DNA of 12,999 nt from JBHYGK01 sp051859045 (GTDB taxonomy: Bacteria; Pseudomonadota; Gammaproteobacteria; Xanthomonadales; Xanthomonadaceae), in assembly GCA_051859045.1 (NCBI GenBank), contig JBHYGK010000041.1, positions 1 through 12,999 of the forward strand. Reading direction: 5' to 3'. Of the stretch, positions 1-6,294 are shown in pieces. Made by a program: the position numbers and the translations under genes. Positions within the stretch are counted from its first letter, which is position 1, and each line of letters opens with the position of its first letter. A model generated the notes under the pieces. It did no database searches. It had not been told where the DNA came from and was given only the letters and a program-made list of their open reading frames with translations.

Positions 1-164
1 CGGCCCCTGCCGCCCCCGCACGCCCCGCCGCCCCGGCGCGCCCGCCGGCGCCGGCCGCGCGCCCCGCCCCGGTCGCGAAGGCCGCGCCCAAGCCCGCCCC
101 GCGACCCGCCGCCAAGCCTCCCCGTGACGCCGGCGCCGCCGACCAGGAGTGGGCCGAGTTCTGA
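1..164 (+). CDS. Methyl-accepting chemotaxis protein, C-terminal tail only (5' truncated by window)
   Basis: The frame beginning at base 3 is open to the TGA at 162-164 and gives about 53 residues. They are almost wholly Ala, Pro, Arg and Lys and end in the residues DQEWAEF. The last five, EWAEF, fit the xWxxF CheR-docking pentapeptide of enteric receptors (NWETF in Tsr and Tar). The nearly complete receptor tail at the right end of the window has the same composition and the same EWAEF ending, which is the main reason for calling this a receptor. No signalling domain is visible here, so the identification rests on tail similarity and on cheR being the next gene downstream. The low-complexity stretch would act as a flexible tether between the receptor body in the membrane and CheR or CheB. 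Confidence 0.75.
   Translation, partial: APAAPARPAAPARPPAPAARPAPVAKAAPKPAPRPAAKPPRDAGAADQEWAEF
147..161 (+). other. CheR-docking pentapeptide EWAEF of the upstream receptor
   Basis: These five codons just before the stop encode E-W-A-E-F. Spacing of Trp and Phe matches the known tethering motif bound by the beta-subdomain of CheR. The methyltransferase gene starts 59 bases after the stop codon. Confidence 0.7.
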
Positions 165-170
165 CCCCAC

Positions 171-192
171 CGACGCCCCCGCGGGGGCGTCG
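171..192 (+). terminator. GC-rich hairpin between the receptor and cheR
   Basis: A 22-base perfect palindrome with arms CGACGCCC and GGGCGTCG around CCGCGG begins six bases after the receptor stop codon. No run of T follows, so it may be an attenuator or an mRNA 3'-end stabiliser rather than a full intrinsic terminator. It could lower cheR expression relative to the abundant receptor. The same stem sequence recurs at 6273-6293. Confidence 0.5.
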
Positions 193-223
193 TCCGTCCA
201 CCGCCCCACGCACCGAGCCCCCC

Positions 224-1087
224 ATGACCGAGTCCGTCCACATCCAGCGTCCCGGCGCGCGCGAGTTCGAGTTCACCGACCGCGACTTCAAGCGCGTCTG
301 CGAGCTGATCCGGGCGCGGGTGGGCATCTCGCTGGCCGATGGCAAGCGCGACATGGTCTACAGCCGGCTCTCGCGCCGCCTGCGCGCCCTGGGCATGCAG
401 GCCTTCGGCGACTACCTCGCCTACCTCGAGTCCAGCGACGGCGAGGAGTGGCAGCAGTTCACCAACGCGCTGACCACCAACCTCACCAGCTTCTTCCGCG
501 AGCCGCACCACTTCGAGGTGCTGGCCGAGCAGCTGGGCAAGCTCAAGGGCCAAGGCCACGTCGACATCTGGTGCTGCGCCGCCTCCACCGGCGAGGAGCC
601 GTACTCGATCCTGATCACCGCCTGCGAGGTCTTCAACACGATGACCCCGCCGGTAAAGCTGTGGGCCACCGACGTCGACACCCAGGTGCTGGAGACCGCC
701 TCGCGCGGCGTGTATCCGCTGGAGCGCATCGCGGGCCTGTCCGAGGCCCGGCGCAAGCGCTTCTTCCAGCGCGGCACCGGCGCCAACGAGGGCCTGTGCC
801 GGGTCCAGCCCGCGCTGCGCAAGCTGGTGGAGTTCCAGCAGCTCAACCTGCTCGATCCGCGCTTCCCGTCGTCCCCGCAGTTCCAGGCGGTGTTCTGCCG
901 CAACGTGATGATCTACTTCGAGAAGCCGGTGCAGCGCGACATCCTCTCGCGCATCGTGCCCAAGCTGGCCCCCGACGGCCTGCTCTACACCGGCCACTCC
1001 GAGAACTACCTCCACGCCGCCGACATCATCCAGCCCTGCGGGCGCACCCTGTATCGGCGGGCGCGCGGTGCAGGGGGTGGTCCATGA
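224..1087 (+). CDS. cheR: Chemotaxis protein methyltransferase CheR
   Basis: The 287-residue protein transfers methyl groups from S-adenosylmethionine to glutamates on receptor signalling domains, setting adaptation in the cytoplasm. The N-terminal helical domain (about 14-90) contains the basic helix with RRLRALG (51-57). The catalytic domain carries TNLTSFFRE (85-93), the SAM-binding stretch CCAASTGEEP (117-126), the acidic residue at D150 in WATD, NLL (208-210), FCRNVMIYF (224-232) and GHSE (257-260). Residues about 165-200 form the region corresponding to the pentapeptide-binding beta-subdomain. The ATG at 224 was chosen because homology begins soon after; an in-frame GTG at 149 lies inside the previous gene. 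The ribosome-binding site is weak, and the stop overlaps the cheD start as ATGA, implying coupled translation. Confidence 0.96.
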   Translation: MTESVHIQRPGAREFEFTDRDFKRVCELIRARVGISLADGKRDMVYSRLSRRLRALGMQAFGDYLAYLESSDGEEWQQFTNALTTNLTSFFREPHHFEVLAEQLGKLKGQGHVDIWCCAASTGEEPYSILITACEVFNTMTPPVKLWATDVDTQVLETASRGVYPLERIAGLSEARRKRFFQRGTGANEGLCRVQPALRKLVEFQQLNLLDPRFPSSPQFQAVFCRNVMIYFEKPVQRDILSRIVPKLAPDGLLYTGHSENYLHAADIIQPCGRTLYRRARGAGGGP

Positions 1088-1683
1088 CGGCGGCGGCACA
1101 ACTCTTCGATTCACCGCTGTTCTACCGCGACGCGCGCTTCGACATCCCCGCGGCCAAGCTGCTGCCGACCCAGTTCCACGTGGTCGACACCGACATGGCG
1201 CTGGTGACGGTGCTGGGCTCATGCATCGCGGCGTGCATCCGCGACCCGGTGCTGCGCATCGGCGGCATGAACCACTTCATGCTCCCCGACGGCAACGTCG
1301 GCGACGGCGCGCCCGCGCGCTACGGCAGCTACGCCATGGAGATGCTGCTCAACGCGCTGCTCAAGCGCGGCGCGCGGCGCGACCGGCTCGAGGCGAAGGT
1401 CTTCGGGGGCGCCAACGTCCTGAAGGGTTTCACCTCGAACCCGGTCGGCACCCGCAACTCGGAGTTCGTGCGCGCCTACCTGCGCGCCGAGCACATCCCG
1501 ATCGCGGCCGAGGACCTGATGGGCATCCACCCGCGCAAGGTCTGGTACTTCCCGCACACCGGCAAGGTCATCGTGCAGCGCCTGCCGCACGCGCACGACG
1601 CCGAAGTCCTGGCCGCCGAGCGCGCGATCGCCCAGAAGCTGGCCGTCGCGCCGGTCGCCGGCGACATCGAGCTGTTCGGCTGA
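1084..1683 (+). CDS. cheD: Chemoreceptor glutamine deamidase CheD
   Basis: This 199-residue cytoplasmic enzyme hydrolyses specific receptor glutamines to glutamates, and in some bacteria also modulates CheC. The core matches the family: VTVLGSCIAACI (41-52) with the nucleophile Cys47, GGMNHFMLP (60-68) with the catalytic His64, KVFGGANVL (105-113), and RKVWYFPHTGKV (151-162) near the C-terminus. The start ATG overlaps the cheR stop by ATGA, and this start gives the usual N-terminal length. The protein ends in GDIELFG, a tail similar to the GSVELF ending of the receptor encoded at 2914-4092. Placement between cheR and cheB puts all three receptor-modifying enzymes in one transcription unit. 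Confidence 0.96.
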   Translation: MTAAAQLFDSPLFYRDARFDIPAAKLLPTQFHVVDTDMALVTVLGSCIAACIRDPVLRIGGMNHFMLPDGNVGDGAPARYGSYAMEMLLNALLKRGARRDRLEAKVFGGANVLKGFTSNPVGTRNSEFVRAYLRAEHIPIAAEDLMGIHPRKVWYFPHTGKVIVQRLPHAHDAEVLAAERAIAQKLAVAPVAGDIELFG

Positions 1684-1751
1684 GCCGCCGCGCCACCCAC
1701 GCCTCCGTTTCCCTCCCTCCACGCACCCCAACGTTCCCAGGACAGCCAGCC

Positions 1752-2813
1752 ATGAACGCCAGCCAGCGCGCCAAGGTCCTGATCATCGACGACTCCGCCC
1801 TCGTGCGGCAGCTGCTCACCGACATCCTCTCGGCCGATCCCGGCCTCGAGGTCGTGGGCACCGCCTCCGATCCGCTGATCGCGCGCGAGAAGATCAAGCT
1901 CCTCAAGCCCGACGTGCTCACCCTCGACGTCGAGATGCCGCGCATGGACGGCCTGCAGTTCCTGGCCAACCTGATGCGCCTGCACCCGCTGCCGGTGGTC
2001 ATGGTGTCGAGCCTCACCGAAGCCGGCGCCGAGGTCACGCTGAAGGCGCTCGAGCTCGGCGCGATCGACTTCGTCACCAAGCCCAAGCTCGACATCGCCC
2101 GCGGCCTGACCGAGTACGGCTCGGTGCTGTGCGAGAAGGTGCGCGACGCCGCGAAGGCCAAGGTCATCGCGCTGCCCTCGCGCCCGGTGCAGAAGGAGGC
2201 CGCGCGCCCGGTGTCGGCGTCCGCGATCGCGTTCCGCACCACCGACCGCCTGATCGCGATCGGCGCGTCCGCCGGCGGCACCGAGGCGCTGCGCGTGGTG
2301 CTCGAGCAGATGCCCGCCGACGCGCCCGCGATCGTGATCACCCAGCACATCCCCGCCGAGTTCAGCCGGCCCTTCGCCGAGCGCCTCAACAAGCATTCGG
2401 CGATGGTGGTGATGGAGGCCAAGGACGGCGACCCGATCCTCGCCGGCCACGCCTACGTCGCGCCCGGCGGCCGCCACCTCGAGGTGGTGCGCGACGGCGC
2501 GCGCTGGCGCTGCCGGATCACCGACGACCCGCCGGTCAACCGGCACCGCCCCAGCGTCGACGTGATGTTCCATTCGGTCATCAAGGCGGTGGGCAAGAAC
2601 TGCGTCGCCGCGATCCTCACCGGCATGGGCGACGACGGCGCGCGCGGGCTGCTCGCGCTGCGCGAGCTCGGCGTGCACACGATCGCGCAGGACGAGGCCA
2701 CCAGCGTGGTCTGGGGCATGCCGGGCACCGCGGTGCGGATGGGCGCGGCGATCGACGTGCTGCCGCTCGACCAGGTGGCCGCGCGCCTGCTCGCGCTGGC
2801 GCGGCAGGCCTGA
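1752..2813 (+). CDS. cheB: Chemotaxis response regulator protein-glutamate methylesterase CheB
   Basis: This 353-residue, two-domain enzyme removes receptor methyl groups, and CheA-dependent phosphorylation activates it. The receiver domain (about 7-125) has the acidic pair D13-D14, phosphoacceptor Asp59 in LTLDVEMP, S86-S87 and Lys110 in VTKP. A linker of about 40 residues leads to the esterase domain (about 165-350). Its catalytic triad is Ser173 in GASAGG, His199 in TQH, and Asp295 in GMGDDG; GMPGTAV (322-328) is also typical. The length is normal for the family. The gene starts 68 bases after cheD, in a gap without a hairpin or recognisable promoter, so it is probably in the same operon. 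The ATG at 1752 has only a weak purine stretch (CAGGACAG) upstream. Confidence 0.97.
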   Translation: MNASQRAKVLIIDDSALVRQLLTDILSADPGLEVVGTASDPLIAREKIKLLKPDVLTLDVEMPRMDGLQFLANLMRLHPLPVVMVSSLTEAGAEVTLKALELGAIDFVTKPKLDIARGLTEYGSVLCEKVRDAAKAKVIALPSRPVQKEAARPVSASAIAFRTTDRLIAIGASAGGTEALRVVLEQMPADAPAIVITQHIPAEFSRPFAERLNKHSAMVVMEAKDGDPILAGHAYVAPGGRHLEVVRDGARWRCRITDDPPVNRHRPSVDVMFHSVIKAVGKNCVAAILTGMGDDGARGLLALRELGVHTIAQDEATSVVWGMPGTAVRMGAAIDVLPLDQVAARLLALARQA

Positions 2814-2855
2814 GGGCGCGGGCCTCGCGCACGTCGGACGACGCGCGCGGAAGGC

Positions 2856-2883
2856 CTCAAGGGCCTCGATGCACGGCCGATAC
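2856..2883 (+). promoter_or_regulatory. Candidate sigma-28 (FliA) promoter for the receptor gene at 2914
   Basis: The -10 element GCCGATAC (2876-2883) matches the FliA consensus GCCGATAA at seven of eight positions. Fifteen bases upstream sits CTCAA (2856-2860), four of five to the CTAAA of the -35 element, so the spacing is exactly canonical. Transcription would start near 2890, leaving a short leader with AAGGA (2900-2904) ahead of the ATG at 2914. This would give the receptor its own flagellar-class promoter downstream of cheB. Confidence 0.65.
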
Positions 2884-2913
2884 ATTGGGCGAAGCATCCA
2901 AGGACCCCCCCCA

Positions 2914-4092
2914 ATGAATCCGCGCAATCTGATCCATCTCGCCGCTCCGGCGATCCTGACGCTGATGGTCCCGGTGGCGAAGCTCGCCGGTTGGCCCGAC
3001 GCCGTGCAGTGGGCCCTCATCGCCACCATGCTGCTGGCCTGGGGCTGGGCGAGCTGGTGGCTCGCGCGGGGCGGCTCGGGTGGTCCCGAGCGCGCCCGCA
3101 TGGTGCGCGAGGAGCGCGCCCTGCTCGGCGAGCTCCGCAGCTTCGTCAACAACGAGATCGAAGGCTCGCGCGGCGAGATCCAGCGCACCCGCGAGCTGAT
3201 CCGCGAGGCGGTGGCCAAGCTCGGCGGCAGCTTCGACTCGATGAGCCGGCGCTCGCGCGAACAGGCCGGCACGGTCTCGCGCATCGTCGACCGCTCCGAC
3301 GGCGGCATGGACGTGCAGCGCTTCGCCATCCACGCCAGCCACCAGATGGAGCAGCTGGTGGAGGCGCTGGAGCAGGTCGCCGGGCAGAGCACCACCACGG
3401 TGCACCACATCGACCAGATGGCCACGCACCTCGACGGCATCTTCGCGCTGCTCGAGGACGTCAAGTCGATCGCCGACCAGACCAACCTGCTCGCGCTCAA
3501 CGCCGCCATCGAGGCCGCCCGCGCCGGCGAGGCGGGCCGCGGCTTCGCGGTGGTGGCCGACGAGGTGCGCAACCTCTCCGAGCGCAGCACCGCCTTCAAC
3601 GAGCAGATCCGCAAGCTGGCCTACAACTCCAAGGAGTCGGTGGCCAAGGTGCGCGACACCGTCACCTCGATGGCCTCGCGCGACATGGACCGCAGCCGCG
3701 GCGCCCGCGAGGAGGCCGCGCTGATGCTGCGCCAGGTCGAGCAGATCCAGAGCTCGCTGGGCGACGGCATGCGCACCATCCAGCAGGCCGGCGCGGCGCT
3801 CGACCAGTCGGTGGCCGAGGCGGTGCGCTCCCTGCAGTTCGAGGACATCGCCACCCAGGCCCTGGGCTCGGCCGTGACCCACCTCGACCGCCTCAACGCG
3901 ATCAACCGCGAGGCCATGGGCCTGCAGGACCTGCTCAACAAGGCCGGCGACGGCGGCGGCGACGCCGAGCTGATGCAGGCCCTGCGCGGCCTCAGCAGCC
4001 GCCTGCGCGAGCTCAAGAGCGACTGGAAGCGGCCGCCGCACAAGCCGGTGTCGCAGGACTCGATGGACGAGGGCTCGGTCGAGCTGTTCTGA
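2914..4092 (+). CDS. Methyl-accepting chemotaxis protein with N-terminal membrane hairpin and no periplasmic domain
   Basis: The 392-residue protein has two closely spaced hydrophobic helices (about 8-24 and 30-51) joined by only a few residues, so there is almost no extracytoplasmic part. A helical segment with no recognisable HAMP domain follows (about 60-135), then the signalling hairpin. The tip is clear: DVKSIADQTNLLALNAAIEA begins at residue 182 and FAVVADEVRNLSERS follows (211-225). The C-terminal part has SLQFEDIATQ (306-315), a motif seen in soluble or short receptors, and ends in GSVELF rather than a Trp-containing pentapeptide. It probably senses a cytoplasmic, membrane or redox signal. 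The ATG at 2914 has AAGGA nine bases upstream; the ATG at 2869 lies inside the predicted promoter. Confidence 0.9.
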   Translation: MNPRNLIHLAAPAILTLMVPVAKLAGWPDAVQWALIATMLLAWGWASWWLARGGSGGPERARMVREERALLGELRSFVNNEIEGSRGEIQRTRELIREAVAKLGGSFDSMSRRSREQAGTVSRIVDRSDGGMDVQRFAIHASHQMEQLVEALEQVAGQSTTTVHHIDQMATHLDGIFALLEDVKSIADQTNLLALNAAIEAARAGEAGRGFAVVADEVRNLSERSTAFNEQIRKLAYNSKESVAKVRDTVTSMASRDMDRSRGAREEAALMLRQVEQIQSSLGDGMRTIQQAGAALDQSVAEAVRSLQFEDIATQALGSAVTHLDRLNAINREAMGLQDLLNKAGDGGGDAELMQALRGLSSRLRELKSDWKRPPHKPVSQDSMDEGSVELF

Positions 4093-4124
4093 GGCCTTCA
4101 CCTTCCTGACGCTGGCGCCACACC

Positions 4125-4153
4125 CGCGCGCGGGGCCTCCGGCCCCGCGCGTG
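4125..4153 (+). terminator. Terminator-like hairpin after the membrane-hairpin receptor gene
   Basis: A 13-pair stem (one G-T pair) with a TCC loop starts 32 bases after the receptor stop codon. The arms are 4125-4137 and 4141-4153, nearly all G and C. The bases that follow, TCCGTTCC, are only mildly T-rich. It probably ends the receptor transcript and separates it from the kinase gene. Confidence 0.65.
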
Positions 4154-4210
4154 TCCGTTCCGGGCCCGGCCTTGCGTGGGTTGCCAACCCCGTCGCCGCT
4201 GAACACACTG

Positions 4211-4235
4211 CCCCGGGGGACGCGCATCCCCGGGG
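4211..4235 (+). promoter_or_regulatory. Possible hairpin covering the ribosome-binding site of the kinase gene
   Basis: Two copies of the self-complementary octamer CCCCGGGG (4211-4218 and 4228-4235) can pair across a nine-base loop. The second copy contains the G-run that is the only Shine-Dalgarno candidate for the ATG at 4237 or 4243. Folding would hide that site. Whether this regulates anything is inference. Confidence 0.4.
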
Positions 4236-4242
4236 GATGTCC

Positions 4243-6285
4243 ATGCAAGACCCACAGACGGGCCGTACACCGCGCCTCGCCGGCCTGCCGGTGCTGGGCC
4301 TGCGGCGCTGGATCGCGTCGGCCGCCGGCCTCTACGCCGTGGTCGGCCTGGCCTGGATCCACGGCTCCGACGCCGTGCTGCACCTGCTCGTGTCCGACCC
4401 GCCGCTGCTGCGGGTGATCGGCAGCACCAAGGGCTCGGTGTTCGTCCTCGCCACCGCGGGGCTGCTCTACGTGGCCCTGCTGCGCCTGGCCCGCCGGGTC
4501 GAGCGGGGCGAGCTCGACCTGCGCCGCTCCGAGGCCAACTACCGGGCGCTGTTCGACGACAGCCCCGCGCCGATGTGGGTGCAGTCGCGCGACGGCCGCA
4601 GCATCCAGCGCGCCAACCATGCCCTCGAACAGCTCTACGGCCAGCCGCCGGGCGGGCTGGTGGGGATGCCGCTGGACGCGCTGTGCGTGCAGGGCGAGCC
4701 CGGCCAGGCCCGGCAGCGGCACCGGCGCGCCGACGGCGGGGTGCTCGAGGTGGCGCTGGAGGAGGCCGACCTGGAGCTCGGCGGCGCCCCGGTGCGCGTG
4801 GTGCTGGTGCGCGACGTCAGCGAGATCGAGGCCGGCCGCCGCGCGCTGCAGGAGGCGGTGGCCAAGCTCGAGGACACCCAGGCCATCGCCGGCCTCGGGC
4901 GCTGGGAGCTCGACCTCGAGACCCGCCTGCTGCACTGCCCCCCGGCCACGCTGCGCATGCTCGGCGAGGACCCGGACGAGCCCGGCGGCGCGATCGGCTG
5001 GGACTACTTCCTCGAGCTCATCGCCGAGGACGACAAGGAGCGGGTGCGCCAGCTCATCCAGCAGGTGCGCCAGGGCGCCACGCGGGTGGACGTGCACTAC
5101 CGCCTGCGCCTGCGCGGTGGCGAGCTGCGCTGGTTCCACTCCCGCGGCGGCGTGGTCCGCGGCGAGGGCGCGCTGCGCCTGCGCGGCACGCTGCAGGACA
5201 TCACCGAGCGCGAGGAGGCCCAGGAGCGCATCCGCCGCCAGGAGGAGCAGTTCCGCGGCCTGCTGGGCCTGCTGCCGGACGGCGTGATGATCCTGCGCGG
5301 CCGCGTGATCGGCTACGCCAACCGCGCCTGCGCCGAGCTGCTCGGCGCCGGCGACGAGCGCGACCTGCTGGGCCGCGACACCGACGCGCTGTTCGACGTC
5401 GACGCCATCCAGCTCGCCGACCGCTTCTTCGCGCGCATGCGCCGGCGCCAGCAGGCGGTGTCGCGCAGCGAGATCTTCCCGATGAAGCGCCTCGGCGGCG
5501 AACCGGTGCGGGTGATGCTGGCCGCGCGCCAGGTGTTCTTCGAGGGCGCCAACGCCGTGCTGGTGGTGCTGCGCGACCTCAGCGAGGCCGAGCAGATGCG
5601 CGACCAGCTCGCCGAGCTAAACGGCGAGCTCGAGGCGGTGGCCAAGCGCCTGATCTCGGTGCAGGAGGACGAGCGCGCCACGCTGTCGCGCGAGCTGCAC
5701 GACGACGTCGGCCAGTCGATCACCGCGCTCAAGCTCGGCGTGCAGGCGCTGGCCCCGGCGCTGCCCGACCCGCTCGACCAGCAGCTGGTGGCCGAGCTGC
5801 TGCAGGGCGCCGACGAGACCATCCACAAGATCCGCAACATCTCGATGCTGCTGCGCCCGCCGCAGCTCGACGCGCTGGGCCTGGAGGCCGCGCTGCGCTG
5901 GCAGGTGGGCCTGCTGTTCAAGGACCGGCGCGGGATCGCGGTGGAGCTGCACCTCGCGCCGCTGGCGCAGCGCCCCTCGGGCGAGGTCGAGCTGGCGGTG
6001 TTCCGCATCGTCCAGGAGAGCCTCACCAACATCCTGCGCCACGCCCGCGCCTCGCGGGTCGAGGTCAGCCTGGCCAGCGGCATCGCCGGCGTGGTGCTGG
6101 ACGTGCGCGACGACGGCGCGGGCTTCGACCCCGAGGCCGGCGGCAACCTCGGCCTGGTGACGATGCGCGAGCGCGCCCGCCTGGCCGGCGGCTTCCTGCG
6201 CATGGACACGGCGCCGGGCGCCGGCTGCCGGATCCACGCCGAGCTGCCGTGGCGCCCGGAGGGCGGCGCCGCCGACGCCCGCTGA
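4243..6285 (+). CDS. PAS-domain sensor histidine kinase, NarX/DegS type (HisKA_3 + HATPase_c), orphan
   Basis: The 680-residue protein is a membrane-bound sensor kinase. Numbering from this ATG, two hydrophobic helices (about 24-42 and 62-82) flank a short segment with WIHGSDAVL. Three PAS-like regions follow (about 97-195, 205-322 and 332-445). A coiled linker leads to the dimerisation helix with ERATLSRELHDD and likely phosphoacceptor His486. The ATP-binding domain shows QESLTNILRHA (N box, about 591-601), VRDDGAGF (about 621-628) and GNLGLVTMRERA. Such kinases usually pair with a LuxR/NarL-type regulator, but none lies beside it. An in-frame ATG at 4237 touches the G-run; the ATG at 4243 has better spacing (GGGGGA, five bases) and was preferred. 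The gene converges on the receptor at 6295-8274. Confidence 0.92.
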   Translation: MQDPQTGRTPRLAGLPVLGLRRWIASAAGLYAVVGLAWIHGSDAVLHLLVSDPPLLRVIGSTKGSVFVLATAGLLYVALLRLARRVERGELDLRRSEANYRALFDDSPAPMWVQSRDGRSIQRANHALEQLYGQPPGGLVGMPLDALCVQGEPGQARQRHRRADGGVLEVALEEADLELGGAPVRVVLVRDVSEIEAGRRALQEAVAKLEDTQAIAGLGRWELDLETRLLHCPPATLRMLGEDPDEPGGAIGWDYFLELIAEDDKERVRQLIQQVRQGATRVDVHYRLRLRGGELRWFHSRGGVVRGEGALRLRGTLQDITEREEAQERIRRQEEQFRGLLGLLPDGVMILRGRVIGYANRACAELLGAGDERDLLGRDTDALFDVDAIQLADRFFARMRRRQQAVSRSEIFPMKRLGGEPVRVMLAARQVFFEGANAVLVVLRDLSEAEQMRDQLAELNGELEAVAKRLISVQEDERATLSRELHDDVGQSITALKLGVQALAPALPDPLDQQLVAELLQGADETIHKIRNISMLLRPPQLDALGLEAALRWQVGLLFKDRRGIAVELHLAPLAQRPSGEVELAVFRIVQESLTNILRHARASRVEVSLASGIAGVVLDVRDDGAGFDPEAGGNLGLVTMRERARLAGGFLRMDTAPGAGCRIHAELPWRPEGGAADAR

Positions 6286-6293
6286 GGGCGTCG
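6273..6293. terminator. Bidirectional hairpin over the convergent gene ends
   Basis: CGACGCCC and GGGCGTCG form a perfect eight-pair stem around the loop GCTGA, and that loop includes the kinase stop codon. The opposing receptor ends at 6295, two bases beyond the stem. The hairpin is symmetrical and could end transcripts from both sides, although neither side has a T-run. The stem arms are identical to those of the hairpin at 171-192. Confidence 0.55.
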
Positions 6294-6294
6294 C

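Noticed and set aside
149..223. GTG start at 149 for cheR, giving 25 more residues
   Set aside because: It begins within the preceding receptor gene, crosses the hairpin, and adds a Pro/Arg-rich stretch absent from CheR proteins.
1684..1751. Separate promoter or terminator between cheD and cheB
   Set aside because: No inverted repeat and no recognisable -35/-10 pair in these 68 bases.
2869..2913. ATG at 2869 as start of the short receptor
   Set aside because: It lies between the -35 and -10 of the proposed sigma-28 promoter and lacks a ribosome-binding site; the ATG at 2914 has AAGGA.
1476..3614. Long minus-strand open frame opposite cheD, cheB and the short receptor
   Set aside because: Shadow frame crossing three genes and their gaps, with low-complexity composition and no motif.
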